Source: an uncultured Lachnospiraceae bacterium
Lineage (GTDB): Bacteria; Bacillota; Clostridia; Lachnospirales; Lachnospiraceae
Assembly: GCA_949132985.1 (NCBI GenBank)
Contig: CASCGD010000004.1
Coordinates: forward strand, 1-64,000
Direction of reading: 5' to 3'
Length of the DNA stretch: 64,000 nucleotides
The notes beneath the pieces are model-generated. The model saw only the letters and a list, made by a program, of their open reading frames with translations. It made no database searches and was not told the origin of the DNA. Below, piece after piece: positions 39,349 to 49,504 of this stretch (position 1 is its first letter; every line of letters starts with the position of its first letter). A program made the position numbers and the translations under genes.

Positions 39349-40158
39349 ATGGAAAAAATAATTTTTTCTGATTTGGACGGAACGCTGCTCACGGATGATA
39401 AACGGATCTCGCCCGGAAACCGGGCAGCCATCCGGTCTATGACCGGGGCGGGGAATTCTTTTGTGATCGCCACGGGCAGGCCTTTTGAGAGCGCTTACAA
39501 GATCAGTGAGGAGCTTGGCTTAAACGGTGAGGGCTGCTATATCGTTTCCTACAACGGCAGCCACGTCTACGATTGTTACCAAAAAAGGGCGCTTTTGGAC
39601 AAAAGGCTGTCTCTGGAGACTGTGCGGGAGCTGTTTCGCTTTGCATGGTCTGCGGGTCTTTATGCACAGACCTATCAGGATGGGGAGATTTTGGCGCGGG
39701 AGCGCACAAAGGAGATGGATTTTTACGAGAGAAACACAAATCTGCCGGGCCATCCGAGAGCAGATGTGCTGGATTATCTGACGAAAGCGCCAAGCAAGGT
39801 GATTATCATTCACCTGAGCGACCACGAGCGGCTTGCGCGTTTTCAGAAAGAGCACGAGGCGTGGGCGAAGGGAAAATGCCGGCTGACCTTTTCCAATGCA
39901 AAATATCTGGAAGTGATCGCTGAGGGCGTTTCCAAACAGACCGGCATCGAATTTCTGATGAACCACCTGGGCGTGGACCGGGCAAATACTATAGCGGTGG
40001 GAGATGAGGCGAACGATATCGAGATGATAAAAGCTGCGGGCGTTGGCATTGCGGTACAAAACGCCAGCGCTGCCGCAAAGGAAGCAGCCGATTACGTGAC
40101 GCGTGTCTCCAACAACGAGGATGCCATCGCCGAGGTGGTGGAAAAATTTTGCGTATGA
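39349..40158 (+). CDS. Cof-type HAD-IIB hydrolase
   Basis: IFSDLDGTLLTDDKRIS, VIATGRPF, VGDEANDIEMIKAAGVGIAVQNA. Confidence 0.93.
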   Translation: MEKIIFSDLDGTLLTDDKRISPGNRAAIRSMTGAGNSFVIATGRPFESAYKISEELGLNGEGCYIVSYNGSHVYDCYQKRALLDKRLSLETVRELFRFAWSAGLYAQTYQDGEILARERTKEMDFYERNTNLPGHPRADVLDYLTKAPSKVIIIHLSDHERLARFQKEHEAWAKGKCRLTFSNAKYLEVIAEGVSKQTGIEFLMNHLGVDRANTIAVGDEANDIEMIKAAGVGIAVQNASAAAKEAADYVTRVSNNEDAIAEVVEKFCV

Positions 40159-40182
40159 TATTTTATGTGTGATACATAGACG

Positions 40183-40211
40183 AAAAAAAGGCGGGAGATA
40201 CCGCCTTTTTT
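40183..40211. terminator. Bidirectional intrinsic terminator
   Basis: AAAAAAGGCGG-gagata-CCGCCTTTTTT between convergent genes. Confidence 0.85.
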
Positions 40212-40315
40212 GTCGGCTGTCCGGCAAAGGGGACGATTGCGGCAGGCCGGGAAGATGCAGTTATACGGATACCCGATTCCCGAAGACAGAAAGCAGGACA
40301 AAAAGCGGGTGCATG

Positions 40316-41164
40316 TTATCCCCTTGCCAGCCTGACTGCCTCCAGGCAGGCATAGGGCACGTACAATCTGCCCCGGCCCTTGCCGAGCCTGATGTCGGGC
40401 TTGTTTTCCCCGTGGAAATCGGAGCCGCCGGTGATGAGTAAATCTTCGGCCCTCGCAAGGGATTTGAAGTCTCCTTCGTCGGCGGCTGTGTTCTCGGAAT
40501 AGATCGCCTCCATGCCCACGAGGCCGTGGGCCTTCATCTCCGCGATCATTTTTTTCAACTGCGGGCGATCCATGTGATACACGACGGGATGCGCCAGCAC
40601 GGGTGTTCCGCCTGCTTCTATAATATAGTCCACCGCATCCATCGGCGTGACCTTGGGGCGGCCGACGTAGCAGCGGCAGCCCTCGCCGATGTACTCCGAA
40701 AACGCGGTTTTAATGTCAGGGATATAACCCTTGTCCAGCAGATAGCGCGCAACGTGGGCGCGGGTGATGACCGCGTCGGGGAACATGGCCTCCAGTGCTT
40801 CTAGCGTAATGTCGAACCCCTCGCTGCGCAGCTTTTCCAGCATGTAGACATTGCGGTTGTCCCGGGAATCGCGGAAATTTGCCATGTGCTTTTGAAGCGC
40901 TTCATTTGTGATATCAATGTAAAGTCCGAGAACATGAATCTCTTTTCCTTCATATTCGGTGGACAATTCCACGCCGGGAACCAGCTCGATGCCGGCTTTC
41001 TCCGCAGCCATTGCCGCCTCCGCAACGCCGTCTGTCGTGTCGTGGTCGGTGAGGGCGAAGGCGCTAAGCCCGGCCTTTTTCGCCTCCGCCACAAGCTGGG
41101 TCGGCGTGAATGTGCCGTCGGATGCGTTTGAGTGTACGTGCAGGTCGATGATACGGGTATCCAT
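40316..41164 (-). CDS. PHP domain phosphoesterase (RNase AM / YciV-like)
   Basis: IIDLHVHSNASDGTFTPTQLV, FALTDHDTTDGV, GVELSTEY, GGTPVLAHP, GSDFHGENKP. Confidence 0.9.
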   Translation of the reverse strand: MDTRIIDLHVHSNASDGTFTPTQLVAEAKKAGLSAFALTDHDTTDGVAEAAMAAEKAGIELVPGVELSTEYEGKEIHVLGLYIDITNEALQKHMANFRDSRDNRNVYMLEKLRSEGFDITLEALEAMFPDAVITRAHVARYLLDKGYIPDIKTAFSEYIGEGCRCYVGRPKVTPMDAVDYIIEAGGTPVLAHPVVYHMDRPQLKKMIAEMKAHGLVGMEAIYSENTAADEGDFKSLARAEDLLITGGSDFHGENKPDIRLGKGRGRLYVPYACLEAVRLARG

Positions 41165-41347
41165 GTGTGAGAGCCTCCTGATTCTGTAAGCAATATTCAA
41201 ACGAAAACGTTGATTTAGGAAAATTCTTTTTTGCCGGCAATCCATTTCCATCTCATTTTTTGCCGTATAATTTAGCCATATCCCATTATAGCCGTCCCGG
41301 TGTCGTTTGTAAATCTTTTATCGGTAAAATCCGGGAGATACCCAAAC

Positions 41348-41411
41348 TTTGCAATTTAGATCTGACGTTTTGCAATTTAGATTTGACGAATGGAAATATT
41401 TGACTTATAAT
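41348..41411 (+). promoter_or_regulatory. Promoter with tandem repeat reaching the -35
   Basis: TTGACG (41383-41388), 17-nt spacer, TATAAT (41406-41411); TTTGCAATTTAGATcTGACG repeated at 41348 and 41369. Confidence 0.75.
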
Positions 41412-41494
41412 AATAACGCTTATGCATGCCCATACAGGGATCGGATGCCTGGGCAATATACGCGCTGCAAAATGTGCAGCCATTGGAGGATTCT

Positions 41495-42373
41495 ATGATA
41501 AAGAGCATGACCGGCTTTGGCAGGTGCGAGGTGACGGAGGGGCAGTGGAAAATGGCCGCGGAGATCAAGGCCGTAAATCACCGCTACATGGACGTCAGTG
41601 TGAAGATGCCGAAAAAACTGAGTATTTTTGAAAGCTCTATCCGAACCGTGCTGAAGGAATACATCGGCCGCGGCAAGGTGGATGTATTCGTATCCTGTGA
41701 GGATCTGTCTCAGACGGGCTGTGCCCTCAAATACAACGGGCAGCTGGCTGGCGCATACCTTGGATATCTGCGCAAAATGGCAGATGACTTCGGCCTGGAA
41801 TATGATATCCGTGTCAGCACATTGTCCCGCTATCCGGAAGTGTTTACGATGGAGGAGGAGGACACGGACGAGAAGGAGCTGTGGATTGCACTGGAAAAAA
41901 CGGTTCGCGGCGCTTGCGAAAAGTTTGTGGAATCACGGCTTTTGGAGGGTGCTCATTTAAAGGAGGATCTTCTGGCGAAGCTGGATCAGATGAGTGGATA
42001 TGTGGATTATATAGAGGAGCGGTCGCCCCTGATCATCGCCGAGTACCGCGGCAAGATTCAGACAAAGATACAGGACCTTCTGGGAGACGCACAGATCGAC
42101 GAGAACCGCATTGCCACGGAGGTGACGCTGTTTGCGGATAAAATTTGTGTGGATGAGGAAATCGTACGGCTTCGCAGCCATATCGGCGGTATGAAGAATG
42201 TACTGCTGGCAGGCGGAAGCGTCGGCCGCAAGCTCGATTTTATCGCACAGGAGATGAACCGTGAGGCGAACACGATTCTGTCAAAGTCCAGCGATCTGTC
42301 CGTATCCGACATGGGTATCAACTTAAAGACAGAAATCGAGAAGGTAAGGGAGCAGATACAAAACATTGAGTAA
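41495..42373 (+). CDS. YicC/YloC family endoribonuclease
   Basis: MIKSMTGFGRCEV, EIKAVNHRYMDVSVKMPKKL, GRGKVDVFV, EMNREANTILSKSSD. Confidence 0.94.
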   Translation: MIKSMTGFGRCEVTEGQWKMAAEIKAVNHRYMDVSVKMPKKLSIFESSIRTVLKEYIGRGKVDVFVSCEDLSQTGCALKYNGQLAGAYLGYLRKMADDFGLEYDIRVSTLSRYPEVFTMEEEDTDEKELWIALEKTVRGACEKFVESRLLEGAHLKEDLLAKLDQMSGYVDYIEERSPLIIAEYRGKIQTKIQDLLGDAQIDENRIATEVTLFADKICVDEEIVRLRSHIGGMKNVLLAGGSVGRKLDFIAQEMNREANTILSKSSDLSVSDMGINLKTEIEKVREQIQNIE

Positions 42374-42377
42374 TTTC

Positions 42378-42620
42378 ATGAACATTGGATTCGGCAATCT
42401 GGTCAATGCCGATAAAATTATAGCCATGATTACACCGGATTCTGCCCCGGCAAAGCGAATGGTCCAGAGAGCAAAAGAGGAATCACGTCTGATTGACGCT
42501 ACCCAGGGACGGCGCACGCGAGCCGTCATCTTCACGGAAAATGACCGCGTTATCCTCTCGTCGCTGCTTCCGGACACCCTTTCCGGCAGATTGAAAAATT
42601 CGGTCACCTCGGAGGAATAG
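42378..42620 (+). CDS. remA: RemA-like extracellular matrix regulator (DUF370)
   Basis: MNIGFGNLVNADKIIAMITPDSAPAKRMVQRAKEESRLIDATQGRRTRAVIF. Confidence 0.92.
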   Translation: MNIGFGNLVNADKIIAMITPDSAPAKRMVQRAKEESRLIDATQGRRTRAVIFTENDRVILSSLLPDTLSGRLKNSVTSEE

Positions 42621-42623
42621 CAT

Positions 42624-43262
42624 ATGCAGACACAGACAGGTATTTTGACCGTTGTATCAGGTTTTTCCGGCTCCGGCAAGGGCACCATCATGAATCGTTT
42701 GATGGAGAAGTATCCCCAAAATTACGCGCTTTCCATCTCGGCTACCACACGAAGCCCCCGCCCGGGGGAGATGGACGCAAGAGAGTATTTCTTCTGTACA
42801 AAGGAGCGCTTCGAGGAGATGATTGCGAAAGAGGAACTTCTGGAGTATGCCTGTTATGTGGAAAACTATTACGGAACTCCAAGCGCTTATGTGCAGGAAC
42901 AGCTTCAAGCGGGAAAAGATGTCATTTTGGAGATCGAGATGCAGGGTGCGCTCAAAATTAAGCGAAAATACCCGGATTCGGTACTGCTGTTTGTGACACC
43001 GCCGTCATTCGAAGAACTAAAGCGGCGCCTGACAAACCGTGGGACAGAGTCGCCGGAGGCTGTGCGGGCGAGACTAAAGCGTGCCGGAGAAGAGTGTGAG
43101 GGCGTGGAACATTACGATTATCTGATTATCAACGATGAACTGGAGGCGTGTGTTTCGCAGGTGCATTCCATCCTGCAAAACGAGCACACGCGTCTTTCCA
43201 GAAGAGAAGCATTTATAAATCAAATGAAGCAGTCATTTATGGAGTATGCGAAAGGAGAATAA
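42624..43262 (+). CDS. gmk: Guanylate kinase
   Basis: VVSGFSGSGKGTIMNRLM, SISATTRSPRPGE, LEIEMQGALKIK. Confidence 0.96.
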   Translation: MQTQTGILTVVSGFSGSGKGTIMNRLMEKYPQNYALSISATTRSPRPGEMDAREYFFCTKERFEEMIAKEELLEYACYVENYYGTPSAYVQEQLQAGKDVILEIEMQGALKIKRKYPDSVLLFVTPPSFEELKRRLTNRGTESPEAVRARLKRAGEECEGVEHYDYLIINDELEACVSQVHSILQNEHTRLSRREAFINQMKQSFMEYAKGE

Positions 43263-43264
43263 CT

Positions 43265-43561
43265 ATGATTCATCCGTCTTATGTAGAGCTTATGAAGGTT
43301 GTAAACAATACCACTGAGGTCGGCGAGGAGCCGGTTGTCAACAGCCGCTATTCCATCGTCATCGCCGCCTCCAAGCGTGCGCGTCAGCTCATTGCGGGCG
43401 ACGAGCCAATGGTGGCCCGGGCCAGCGGCAAAAAGCCTTTATCGGCTGCCGTACAGGAGCTTTACGAGGGAAAGGTCAAAATTCTCGGCGAGGACGAGGA
43501 GCTTGGGCTGGTCATGGAAGGTGACGACCAGATTTTGACAGAGGAACAGACGATTGACTGA
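43265..43561 (+). CDS. rpoZ: DNA-directed RNA polymerase omega subunit
   Basis: MIHPSYVELMKVVNN...NSRYSIVIAASKRARQLIAG...KPLSAAVQELYEGKV; follows gmk. Confidence 0.92.
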   Translation: MIHPSYVELMKVVNNTTEVGEEPVVNSRYSIVIAASKRARQLIAGDEPMVARASGKKPLSAAVQELYEGKVKILGEDEELGLVMEGDDQILTEEQTID

Positions 43562-43571
43562 TATGGAAGTG

Positions 43572-43598
43572 AGCCGGAGCACCTTCGTTCCGGCTTTT
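43572..43598 (+). terminator. Intrinsic terminator or attenuator downstream of rpoZ
   Basis: AGCCGGA...TCCGGCTTTT. Confidence 0.6.
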
Positions 43599-43642
43599 CG
43601 TCATATTTTCCGGCATGACTGTCCGGACACACAGGAGTATAA

Positions 43643-44968
43643 ATGAACATTTTACTGGTATCACTTGGCTGTGATAAAAATCTGGTAGATTCCGAATATA
43701 TGATCGGAGAGCTTTTAGAGAAGGGATACACCGTCACGGACGATGAAAACGAGGCGGATGTCATAGTTGTCAATTCCTGCTGCTTCATCGGCGATGCCAA
43801 GGAGGAGAGCATAGATACGATCCTGTCCATGGCAAAGCTGAAGGAGAACGGGCGACTGAAGGCACTTGTTGTTGCAGGCTGTCTTGCACAGCGCTATCAG
43901 GATGAAGTGCTGCGTGAACTGCCGGAGGTGGATGCGCTGGTTGGCACCGGCGCGTGTGCATCGATTGCGGAAGCGGTGGAGCATGCCTTAGCAGGCCGCG
44001 CCTACAAAAATTTCGGATCGGCCGGTCGATCGCAGCTCATACAGGAAAAAACAGGTCCGGTGGCCACCGGCGGGCATTACGCCTACCTGAAAATCGCGGA
44101 GGGATGCGACAAGCACTGCACTTACTGCGTCATCCCGTCCATCCGCGGCCCTTACCGAAGCGTCCCCATCGAGGCGCTGACGGCGCAGGCGCGAAAGCTG
44201 GCAGCCCAGGGGGTAAAGGAGTTGATTCTGGTAGCCCAGGAAACCACCCTTTACGGCGAAGACCTCTATGGTGAAAAGTCTCTGGGGCGCCTTCTGGATG
44301 AATTAAACAGCATTGACGGTATTTACTGGATACGGCTTCTCTACTGTTATCCGGAGGAGATTGATGCGGCGCTCATCGATGCCATCCGGCGCAATGAGAA
44401 GGTTGTCCACTATCTGGATATGCCGATTCAGCACATCAACGATGAGATTTTAAGGCGCATGGGAAGACGCACGAGCGGTGAAAAGCTCGCGGATCAAATC
44501 GAGCTTTTGCGCAGGGAGATTCCCGATATCTGCCTGCGGACAACACTGATCAGCGGTTTTCCGGGAGAGACGCCGGAAATGCACGAAGAGCTTTTGGAGT
44601 TTTTAAACTGGGCGGAATTTGACCGGTTGGGCGTCTTCCCTTACTCCCCGGAGGAGGGAACGCCGGCAGCGGAGTTTGAAGGTCAGATGGACGAGGAGAC
44701 AAAGCTCACGCGGCGTGACGAGATCATGGAGCTGCAGCAGGAGATTGCCTTTGATCGGAACGAGAAGATGATCGGCCGCAAGCTGTGGGCATTTATTGAG
44801 GGGAAGGTGGCGGACGAGGACGCCTATGTGGCGCGTACTTACCGCGATGCCCCCGGCGTGGACGGATATCTGTTTATCCACACCGACCGGGAACTTTTGT
44901 CCGGTGATTTTGTGAAGGTGCGGGTGAAGGGTGCTCTGGATTATGATCTGATAGGAGAGATAATATGA
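43643..44968 (+). CDS. rimO: Ribosomal protein S12 methylthiotransferase
   Basis: VSLGCDKNLVDSEYMIG, AEGCDKHCTYCVIPSIRGPYRS, TTLISGFPGETPE. Confidence 0.96.
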   Translation: MNILLVSLGCDKNLVDSEYMIGELLEKGYTVTDDENEADVIVVNSCCFIGDAKEESIDTILSMAKLKENGRLKALVVAGCLAQRYQDEVLRELPEVDALVGTGACASIAEAVEHALAGRAYKNFGSAGRSQLIQEKTGPVATGGHYAYLKIAEGCDKHCTYCVIPSIRGPYRSVPIEALTAQARKLAAQGVKELILVAQETTLYGEDLYGEKSLGRLLDELNSIDGIYWIRLLYCYPEEIDAALIDAIRRNEKVVHYLDMPIQHINDEILRRMGRRTSGEKLADQIELLRREIPDICLRTTLISGFPGETPEMHEELLEFLNWAEFDRLGVFPYSPEEGTPAAEFEGQMDEETKLTRRDEIMELQQEIAFDRNEKMIGRKLWAFIEGKVADEDAYVARTYRDAPGVDGYLFIHTDRELLSGDFVKVRVKGALDYDLIGEII

Positions 44969-45510
44969 AGATGAATTTACCAAACAAACTGACGATACTG
45001 CGTGTGATACTGATTCCGTTTTTTGTATTTTTCATGCTTGTGCCGGTGACGGACTATGACAACTATATTGCGGTGGCGATCTTTATCGTCGCAAGCCTGA
45101 CGGATCTTGCGGACGGAAAAATTGCAAGAAAATACAATTTAGTGACAAATTTCGGCAAATTTATGGACCCGCTTGCTGATAAACTGCTTGTATGTGCCGC
45201 GCTGGTCTGCCTGGTGGAGACGGGGCAGCTGGCTGCCTGGATGGTTATCGTGATCATCAGCAGAGAGTTCATCATCAGCGGTTTTCGCCTGGTGGCATCC
45301 GACAGCGGTGTCGTCATTGCAGCCAGCTACTGGGGCAAATTTAAGACGACGTTTCAGATGCTCATGATCATTGTGCTCTCGCTCAATCTTCCGGGTGAGG
45401 TTTTTGATATGCTGGGGCTTGTTCTCACATGGATTGCGCTTATTTTGACGGTCGTTTCGCTGTGTGATTACCTCATCAAAAACAAGGGCGTGTTAAAGGA
45501 GCAGAAATAA
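44965..45510 (+). CDS. pgsA: CDP-diacylglycerol-glycerol-3-phosphate 3-phosphatidyltransferase
   Basis: LPNKLTILRVILIPFFV, DLADGKIARKYNLVTNFGKFMDPLADKLLV. Confidence 0.96.
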   Translation: MKMNLPNKLTILRVILIPFFVFFMLVPVTDYDNYIAVAIFIVASLTDLADGKIARKYNLVTNFGKFMDPLADKLLVCAALVCLVETGQLAAWMVIVIISREFIISGFRLVASDSGVVIAASYWGKFKTTFQMLMIIVLSLNLPGEVFDMLGLVLTWIALILTVVSLCDYLIKNKGVLKEQK

Positions 45511-46052
45511 TGAATCATCAGGTAAGGACAGAGGAAATGGGGTGGGCGCCGGTAACGGAAACTGAGCGGGCGCCGGAATATGAAATAGCGGCGCTCCTTG
45601 CGCGAAAGAAGCTGCGCGTCACGACTGCCGAGTCCTGTACCGGAGGCCTGATCGCAGGTACGCTTGTGAATGTGCCCGGCATTTCCGCCTGGTTTGAGGA
45701 GGGTTATGTGACTTACTCCAACGGGGCGAAGGAGCGGCTCTTGGGGGTACCCCATAAGGTTTTGGAGGCACACGGTGCGGTGAGTGAGGAGACTGCGGCA
45801 GCAATGGCAGAGGGTGCAGCGCGTGCGGCGCACGCGGATGCAGCGGTCATCTCCACAGGCATCGCCGGGCCGGACGGAGGCACAGAAGAAAAGCCTGTGG
45901 GACTCGTCTATATCGGCTGCTTTTGCAGGGGAAAGACGCGTGTGGAAAAGCATCTGTTTCAGGGGGACCGCGGAAATGTCCGCGGGCAGTCCGTACAGGC
46001 GGCGCTCCTCCTGTTAAAAGCGATGCTTTGCGAAGCAGAATCAGGAGAGTGA
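45510..46052 (+). CDS. CinA-family protein (nicotinamide-nucleotide amidohydrolase domain)
   Basis: VTTAESCTGGLIAGTLVNVPGIS, EGYVTYSNGAKERLLGV, STGIAGPDGGTEEKPVGLVYIG. Confidence 0.93.
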   Translation: MNHQVRTEEMGWAPVTETERAPEYEIAALLARKKLRVTTAESCTGGLIAGTLVNVPGISAWFEEGYVTYSNGAKERLLGVPHKVLEAHGAVSEETAAAMAEGAARAAHADAAVISTGIAGPDGGTEEKPVGLVYIGCFCRGKTRVEKHLFQGDRGNVRGQSVQAALLLLKAMLCEAESGE

Positions 46053-46055
46053 CAT

Positions 46056-46622
46056 ATGAGAATTATTGCAGGAAAGGCGAGGCGGCTGCCGCTTCGCACC
46101 CTTGCCGGAAAAGATACGAGGCCGACTACCGACCGCATCAAGGAAACTCTTTTTAATATACTCGCTCCCAGGCTTGAGGGTGCGTATTTTCTGGATCTGT
46201 TTGCGGGAAGCGGACAGATCGGGCTGGAAGCCGTCAGCCGCGGCTGCGCCCGGTGCGTGTTTGTGGACAACAGTAAAAAGGCCTGTGCCGTCATCGCGGA
46301 CAACATGAATTTTGCGAAGCTGGCGGATTTTTGCGAGCTGATGCAGACGGATGCGGTCAGCGCGCTGCACCGCCTGGAGGGGAAATACCGCTTTGACCTG
46401 ATCTTTCTGGATCCGCCCTACCAGTCCGGCGCCGAGGGTACCGTTTTACAGACTTTGGCAGGTACGACGCTCTTAAAGGAGGACACCTTGATTGTCGTGG
46501 AGGCGGACATCCATACGGATTTTTCCTATGTGTCCGCTCTTGGGTTTGAGATTGCCAGAGAAAAAATTTACAAGACGAATAAACATGTATTTCTGCAGTT
46601 TGGCAAAAATAATGCTGACTGA
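46056..46622 (+). CDS. rsmD: 16S rRNA (guanine(966)-N(2))-methyltransferase
   Basis: MRIIAGKARRLPL, DRIKETLFNIL, LDLFAGSGQIGLEAVSRG, LIFLDPPY. Confidence 0.95.
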   Translation: MRIIAGKARRLPLRTLAGKDTRPTTDRIKETLFNILAPRLEGAYFLDLFAGSGQIGLEAVSRGCARCVFVDNSKKACAVIADNMNFAKLADFCELMQTDAVSALHRLEGKYRFDLIFLDPPYQSGAEGTVLQTLAGTTLLKEDTLIVVEADIHTDFSYVSALGFEIAREKIYKTNKHVFLQFGKNNAD

Positions 46623-46657
46623 ACTGATGAGAAGAAGAACACAAAGAGGGAAAGCTT

Positions 46658-47158
46658 ATGAAAAGAGCAATTTATCCGGGAAGCTTTGATCCGGTAACAA
46701 ACGGGCACATGGATATCATACGAAGATCAGCGAACATTGTGGATGAGCTGTATGTGGGAGTGCTCAACAACCGGGCAAAAAACTCATTGTTTTCTGTGGA
46801 GGAACGTGTTAGTATGTTAAAGGAGATGACAACTGACTTATCAAATGTCAAAGTTGTTTCCTTTGACGGACTGCTGGTGAATTTTGCGAGGGAAATTCAG
46901 GCCAACATCATTGTCCGCGGCCTTCGTGCGGTGACGGATTTTGAGTATGAGCTTCAGATTGCGCAGACGAACCATGTGCAGTACGATGGGATCGAAACGA
47001 TTTTTCTGACGGCAAGCCTGCAGTATTCGTATCTCAGCTCCACGATTGTCAAGGAGTTTGCAGCTTACGGGGGAGATCTCTCACAGTTTGTTCCCGTGCA
47101 GTTTATAGGCCGTATTTATGAAAAGTACGGCATAAAAGGAGAGCAGCATGAGCAGTAA
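46658..47158 (+). CDS. coaD: Phosphopantetheine adenylyltransferase
   Basis: [54 protein letters not shown]. Confidence 0.97.
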   Translation: MKRAIYPGSFDPVTNGHMDIIRRSANIVDELYVGVLNNRAKNSLFSVEERVSMLKEMTTDLSNVKVVSFDGLLVNFAREIQANIIVRGLRAVTDFEYELQIAQTNHVQYDGIETIFLTASLQYSYLSSTIVKEFAAYGGDLSQFVPVQFIGRIYEKYGIKGEQHEQ

Positions 47159-47738
47159 AATTGAGCAGACGATAGAAGAATTAGAGCAGTACATAGACAG
47201 CTGCAAGCCTCAGGCTTTTTCATCCAATAAAATTATTGTCAACAAGGATCAGATCGAGGAGCTTTTAACGGAGCTGCGCCTGCGCACACCCGAAGAGATC
47301 AAGCGTTATCAGAAGATGATCAGCAATAAGGAAGCGATTTTAGCAGATGCGCAGGCAAAGGCAGATTCGATCATCGCCCGGGCGGAAGTGACCCATTCCG
47401 AGCTGGTGAGTGAGCACCAGATCATGCAGCAGGCATATGCGCAGGCTAATGAGGTCGTCATGATCGCGACAAAGCAGGCGCAGGAGATTTTGGACAAGGC
47501 GACTGTGGAGGCGAACAGTATCCGCATGGGTTCCATCACCTACACGGATGAACGGCTTGCCGGACTGGAGGCGATTTTGACCAACGCCATTGAGACTACG
47601 AAGGCGCGTCACGAAAATCTGATCGGTGCGTTGGCGGAATCCTTACAGATTGTGCTTGCAAACCGTGCGGAGCTGATGCCGCAGACCGAGCTTGCACAGG
47701 AGGAGCCGCCTGCGGGAGACGGCAAGACCCGTGAGTAG
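47148..47738 (+). CDS. Conserved coiled-coil protein of unknown function
   Basis: 196-aa ORF overlapping coaD; ATP synthase subunit H-like coiled coil ([21 protein letters not shown]). Confidence 0.7.
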   Translation: MSSKIEQTIEELEQYIDSCKPQAFSSNKIIVNKDQIEELLTELRLRTPEEIKRYQKMISNKEAILADAQAKADSIIARAEVTHSELVSEHQIMQQAYAQANEVVMIATKQAQEILDKATVEANSIRMGSITYTDERLAGLEAILTNAIETTKARHENLIGALAESLQIVLANRAELMPQTELAQEEPPAGDGKTRE

Positions 47739-47803
47739 AAGCTCAGGGAGACGCAATGTTTGGTTTCTGCGGAGCGGCAGCGTCATTTTTGTGCCCGTTC
47801 GTC

Positions 47804-48766
47804 TTATGCGGCCACAGGATAGAGCAGTGCGGCGAGAAGCGCCGTAATCCCTGCAAGTATGAATTTTCCGCAGGTGTAGCGGGCGATCGAAAGTCCGATG
47901 GACTTTCCCTGAGGCCGAAGGAGAGAAGCGGTCTGGGCGATGCCGGAACAGCCTCCGAAGGCGGTGGCAGTGAGGATCGCAACATATTTTGGATATGCAT
48001 CGACAAAGAATCCGTCGATGGCGCTGACGGCCCCGGTGATCTCCAAAAGTCCCGCAGCCAGTGTGCAAAGAGCCGGGAATGCGGAGAGAAAATGCCCGCA
48101 CATACGGGCGAGGATGGAGAAAAGCATCACGTAGCCACCGAGCTTCAACATTGTCTCAAAGCTGTTCATAATAGCGGCATCGAGGATTGCAAAATTCAGG
48201 CGCAGTCCGGGTGTCGATTTTTTTACGGCAATGCCAGTGTGCTTTTCTGTGCGGGAGGCTTGTTTTCGGGTGGGGCGCAGCATAAAAAGCCCGCAGCAGA
48301 TGGATGGCAGGTAGAGAACGAGATAAGTTACAGGTATCATTTTCTGGACACCGAGCGTTTCCGACAAAATATAACCGCCTACAAATGCCGGACTCATATG
48401 GTTTGCAATGATACATAACAAAGAGGCCTCCTTTGCGGAGAGCCTGCCCTGTGCGCACAGGTCGGCAGAGAGCTTTGCGCCCATCGGAAATCCAAACAAG
48501 GTGCCCGCAAGCAGCACAAAGTACGGATAGGGCAGGCCGAGTTTATCTGTGATGGCATCCAGATAGCCGCTGATTACCAGGATCTGTGTAAGGATTAAAA
48601 AGGGCAGAAGGCTTGGAAGCAGACGGTTTGCCCACAGAATCAGCCCAAAGCGCGCGCCTTCGATGGCAACGGACGGCTCGCTCAACAGGAATAACAGAAG
48701 CATAGCAAGCATATAACAGAATACATATTTTTTTGTGACATATTGATAAATAATTTTTTTTCTCAT
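47804..48766 (-). CDS. ylbJ: YlbJ-like nucleoside-recognition-domain membrane protein
   Basis: GLILWANRLLPSLLPFLILTQILV, GFPMGAKLSADLCAQGRLS, CIIANHMSPAFVGGYI; start MRKKIIYQYVTKKY. Confidence 0.82.
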   Translation of the reverse strand: MRKKIIYQYVTKKYVFCYMLAMLLLFLLSEPSVAIEGARFGLILWANRLLPSLLPFLILTQILVISGYLDAITDKLGLPYPYFVLLAGTLFGFPMGAKLSADLCAQGRLSAKEASLLCIIANHMSPAFVGGYILSETLGVQKMIPVTYLVLYLPSICCGLFMLRPTRKQASRTEKHTGIAVKKSTPGLRLNFAILDAAIMNSFETMLKLGGYVMLFSILARMCGHFLSAFPALCTLAAGLLEITGAVSAIDGFFVDAYPKYVAILTATAFGGCSGIAQTASLLRPQGKSIGLSIARYTCGKFILAGITALLAALLYPVAA

Positions 48767-48799
48767 ATTACTAAAACCTATGACAGGCAGGTGGTATTT

Positions 48800-49501
48800 A
48801 TGAAAAAAAAGATATGGCTCATGTATTTGCTGCTGGTGCTCGCGGCACTGGATGTCATCGGCATGGATACGGTGCGCCTGCGGGCAGATGCGAATGCTTT
48901 TATGACGGAAGCGAAGGAAGATGTGGAACATACACAGGATGTGAAGGCAGGCGGATCGTCTGCGGACGGGTCGGCACCGGAAGCGATTGAGGCGGCGATC
49001 CGAAGCGAGCTTAAGGTTTTTCCGATTCCTCTTTCCGTCACACATCCCGACTACCGCGCGGTTTTTGAAAATTCATGGATGTCCCCGCGCAGCTTCGGCG
49101 GTGAGCGCGGCCACGAGGGAGTGGATATTATGCTCTACCCGGCGCAGCGCGGGCTTTTTCCGGTATTGTCCATGACGGACGGCGTGGTGGAGAAAAAAGG
49201 CTGGCTTCCGAAAGGCGGCTATCGGCTCGGCGTGCGCAGCGCAGGCGGAATTTACTACTACTATGCGCACCTTTACGACTATGCGCCGGATATAGAGGAG
49301 GGGACAGTCGTAAAGGCCGGGACGTTTTTGGGCTTTGCCGGGGACAGCGGCTACAGCAATATTGAGGGAACGGTGGGAAATTTTGCGGTTCATCTGCATG
49401 TAGGCATGTACTACGATGATGATGAGGGAACAGAAACCAGTATCAATCCTTACGATTTTCTGGTATCATTAGAAAACAATCAAAAAGAAATGGAGTATTA
49501 G
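48800..49501 (+). CDS. M23 family (LytM-type) metallopeptidase
   Basis: RGHEGVDIMLYP, GVVEKKGWLPKGGYRLGVRS, YYYYAHL, VHLHVGMYY. Confidence 0.88.
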   Translation: MKKKIWLMYLLLVLAALDVIGMDTVRLRADANAFMTEAKEDVEHTQDVKAGGSSADGSAPEAIEAAIRSELKVFPIPLSVTHPDYRAVFENSWMSPRSFGGERGHEGVDIMLYPAQRGLFPVLSMTDGVVEKKGWLPKGGYRLGVRSAGGIYYYYAHLYDYAPDIEEGTVVKAGTFLGFAGDSGYSNIEGTVGNFAVHLHVGMYYDDDEGTETSINPYDFLVSLENNQKEMEY

Positions 49502-49504
49502 CAA

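Noticed and set aside
42366-42377. TTG start for remA as given in the ORF track
   Set aside because: The conserved protein begins MNIGFGNLVNADKI at the ATG 42378.
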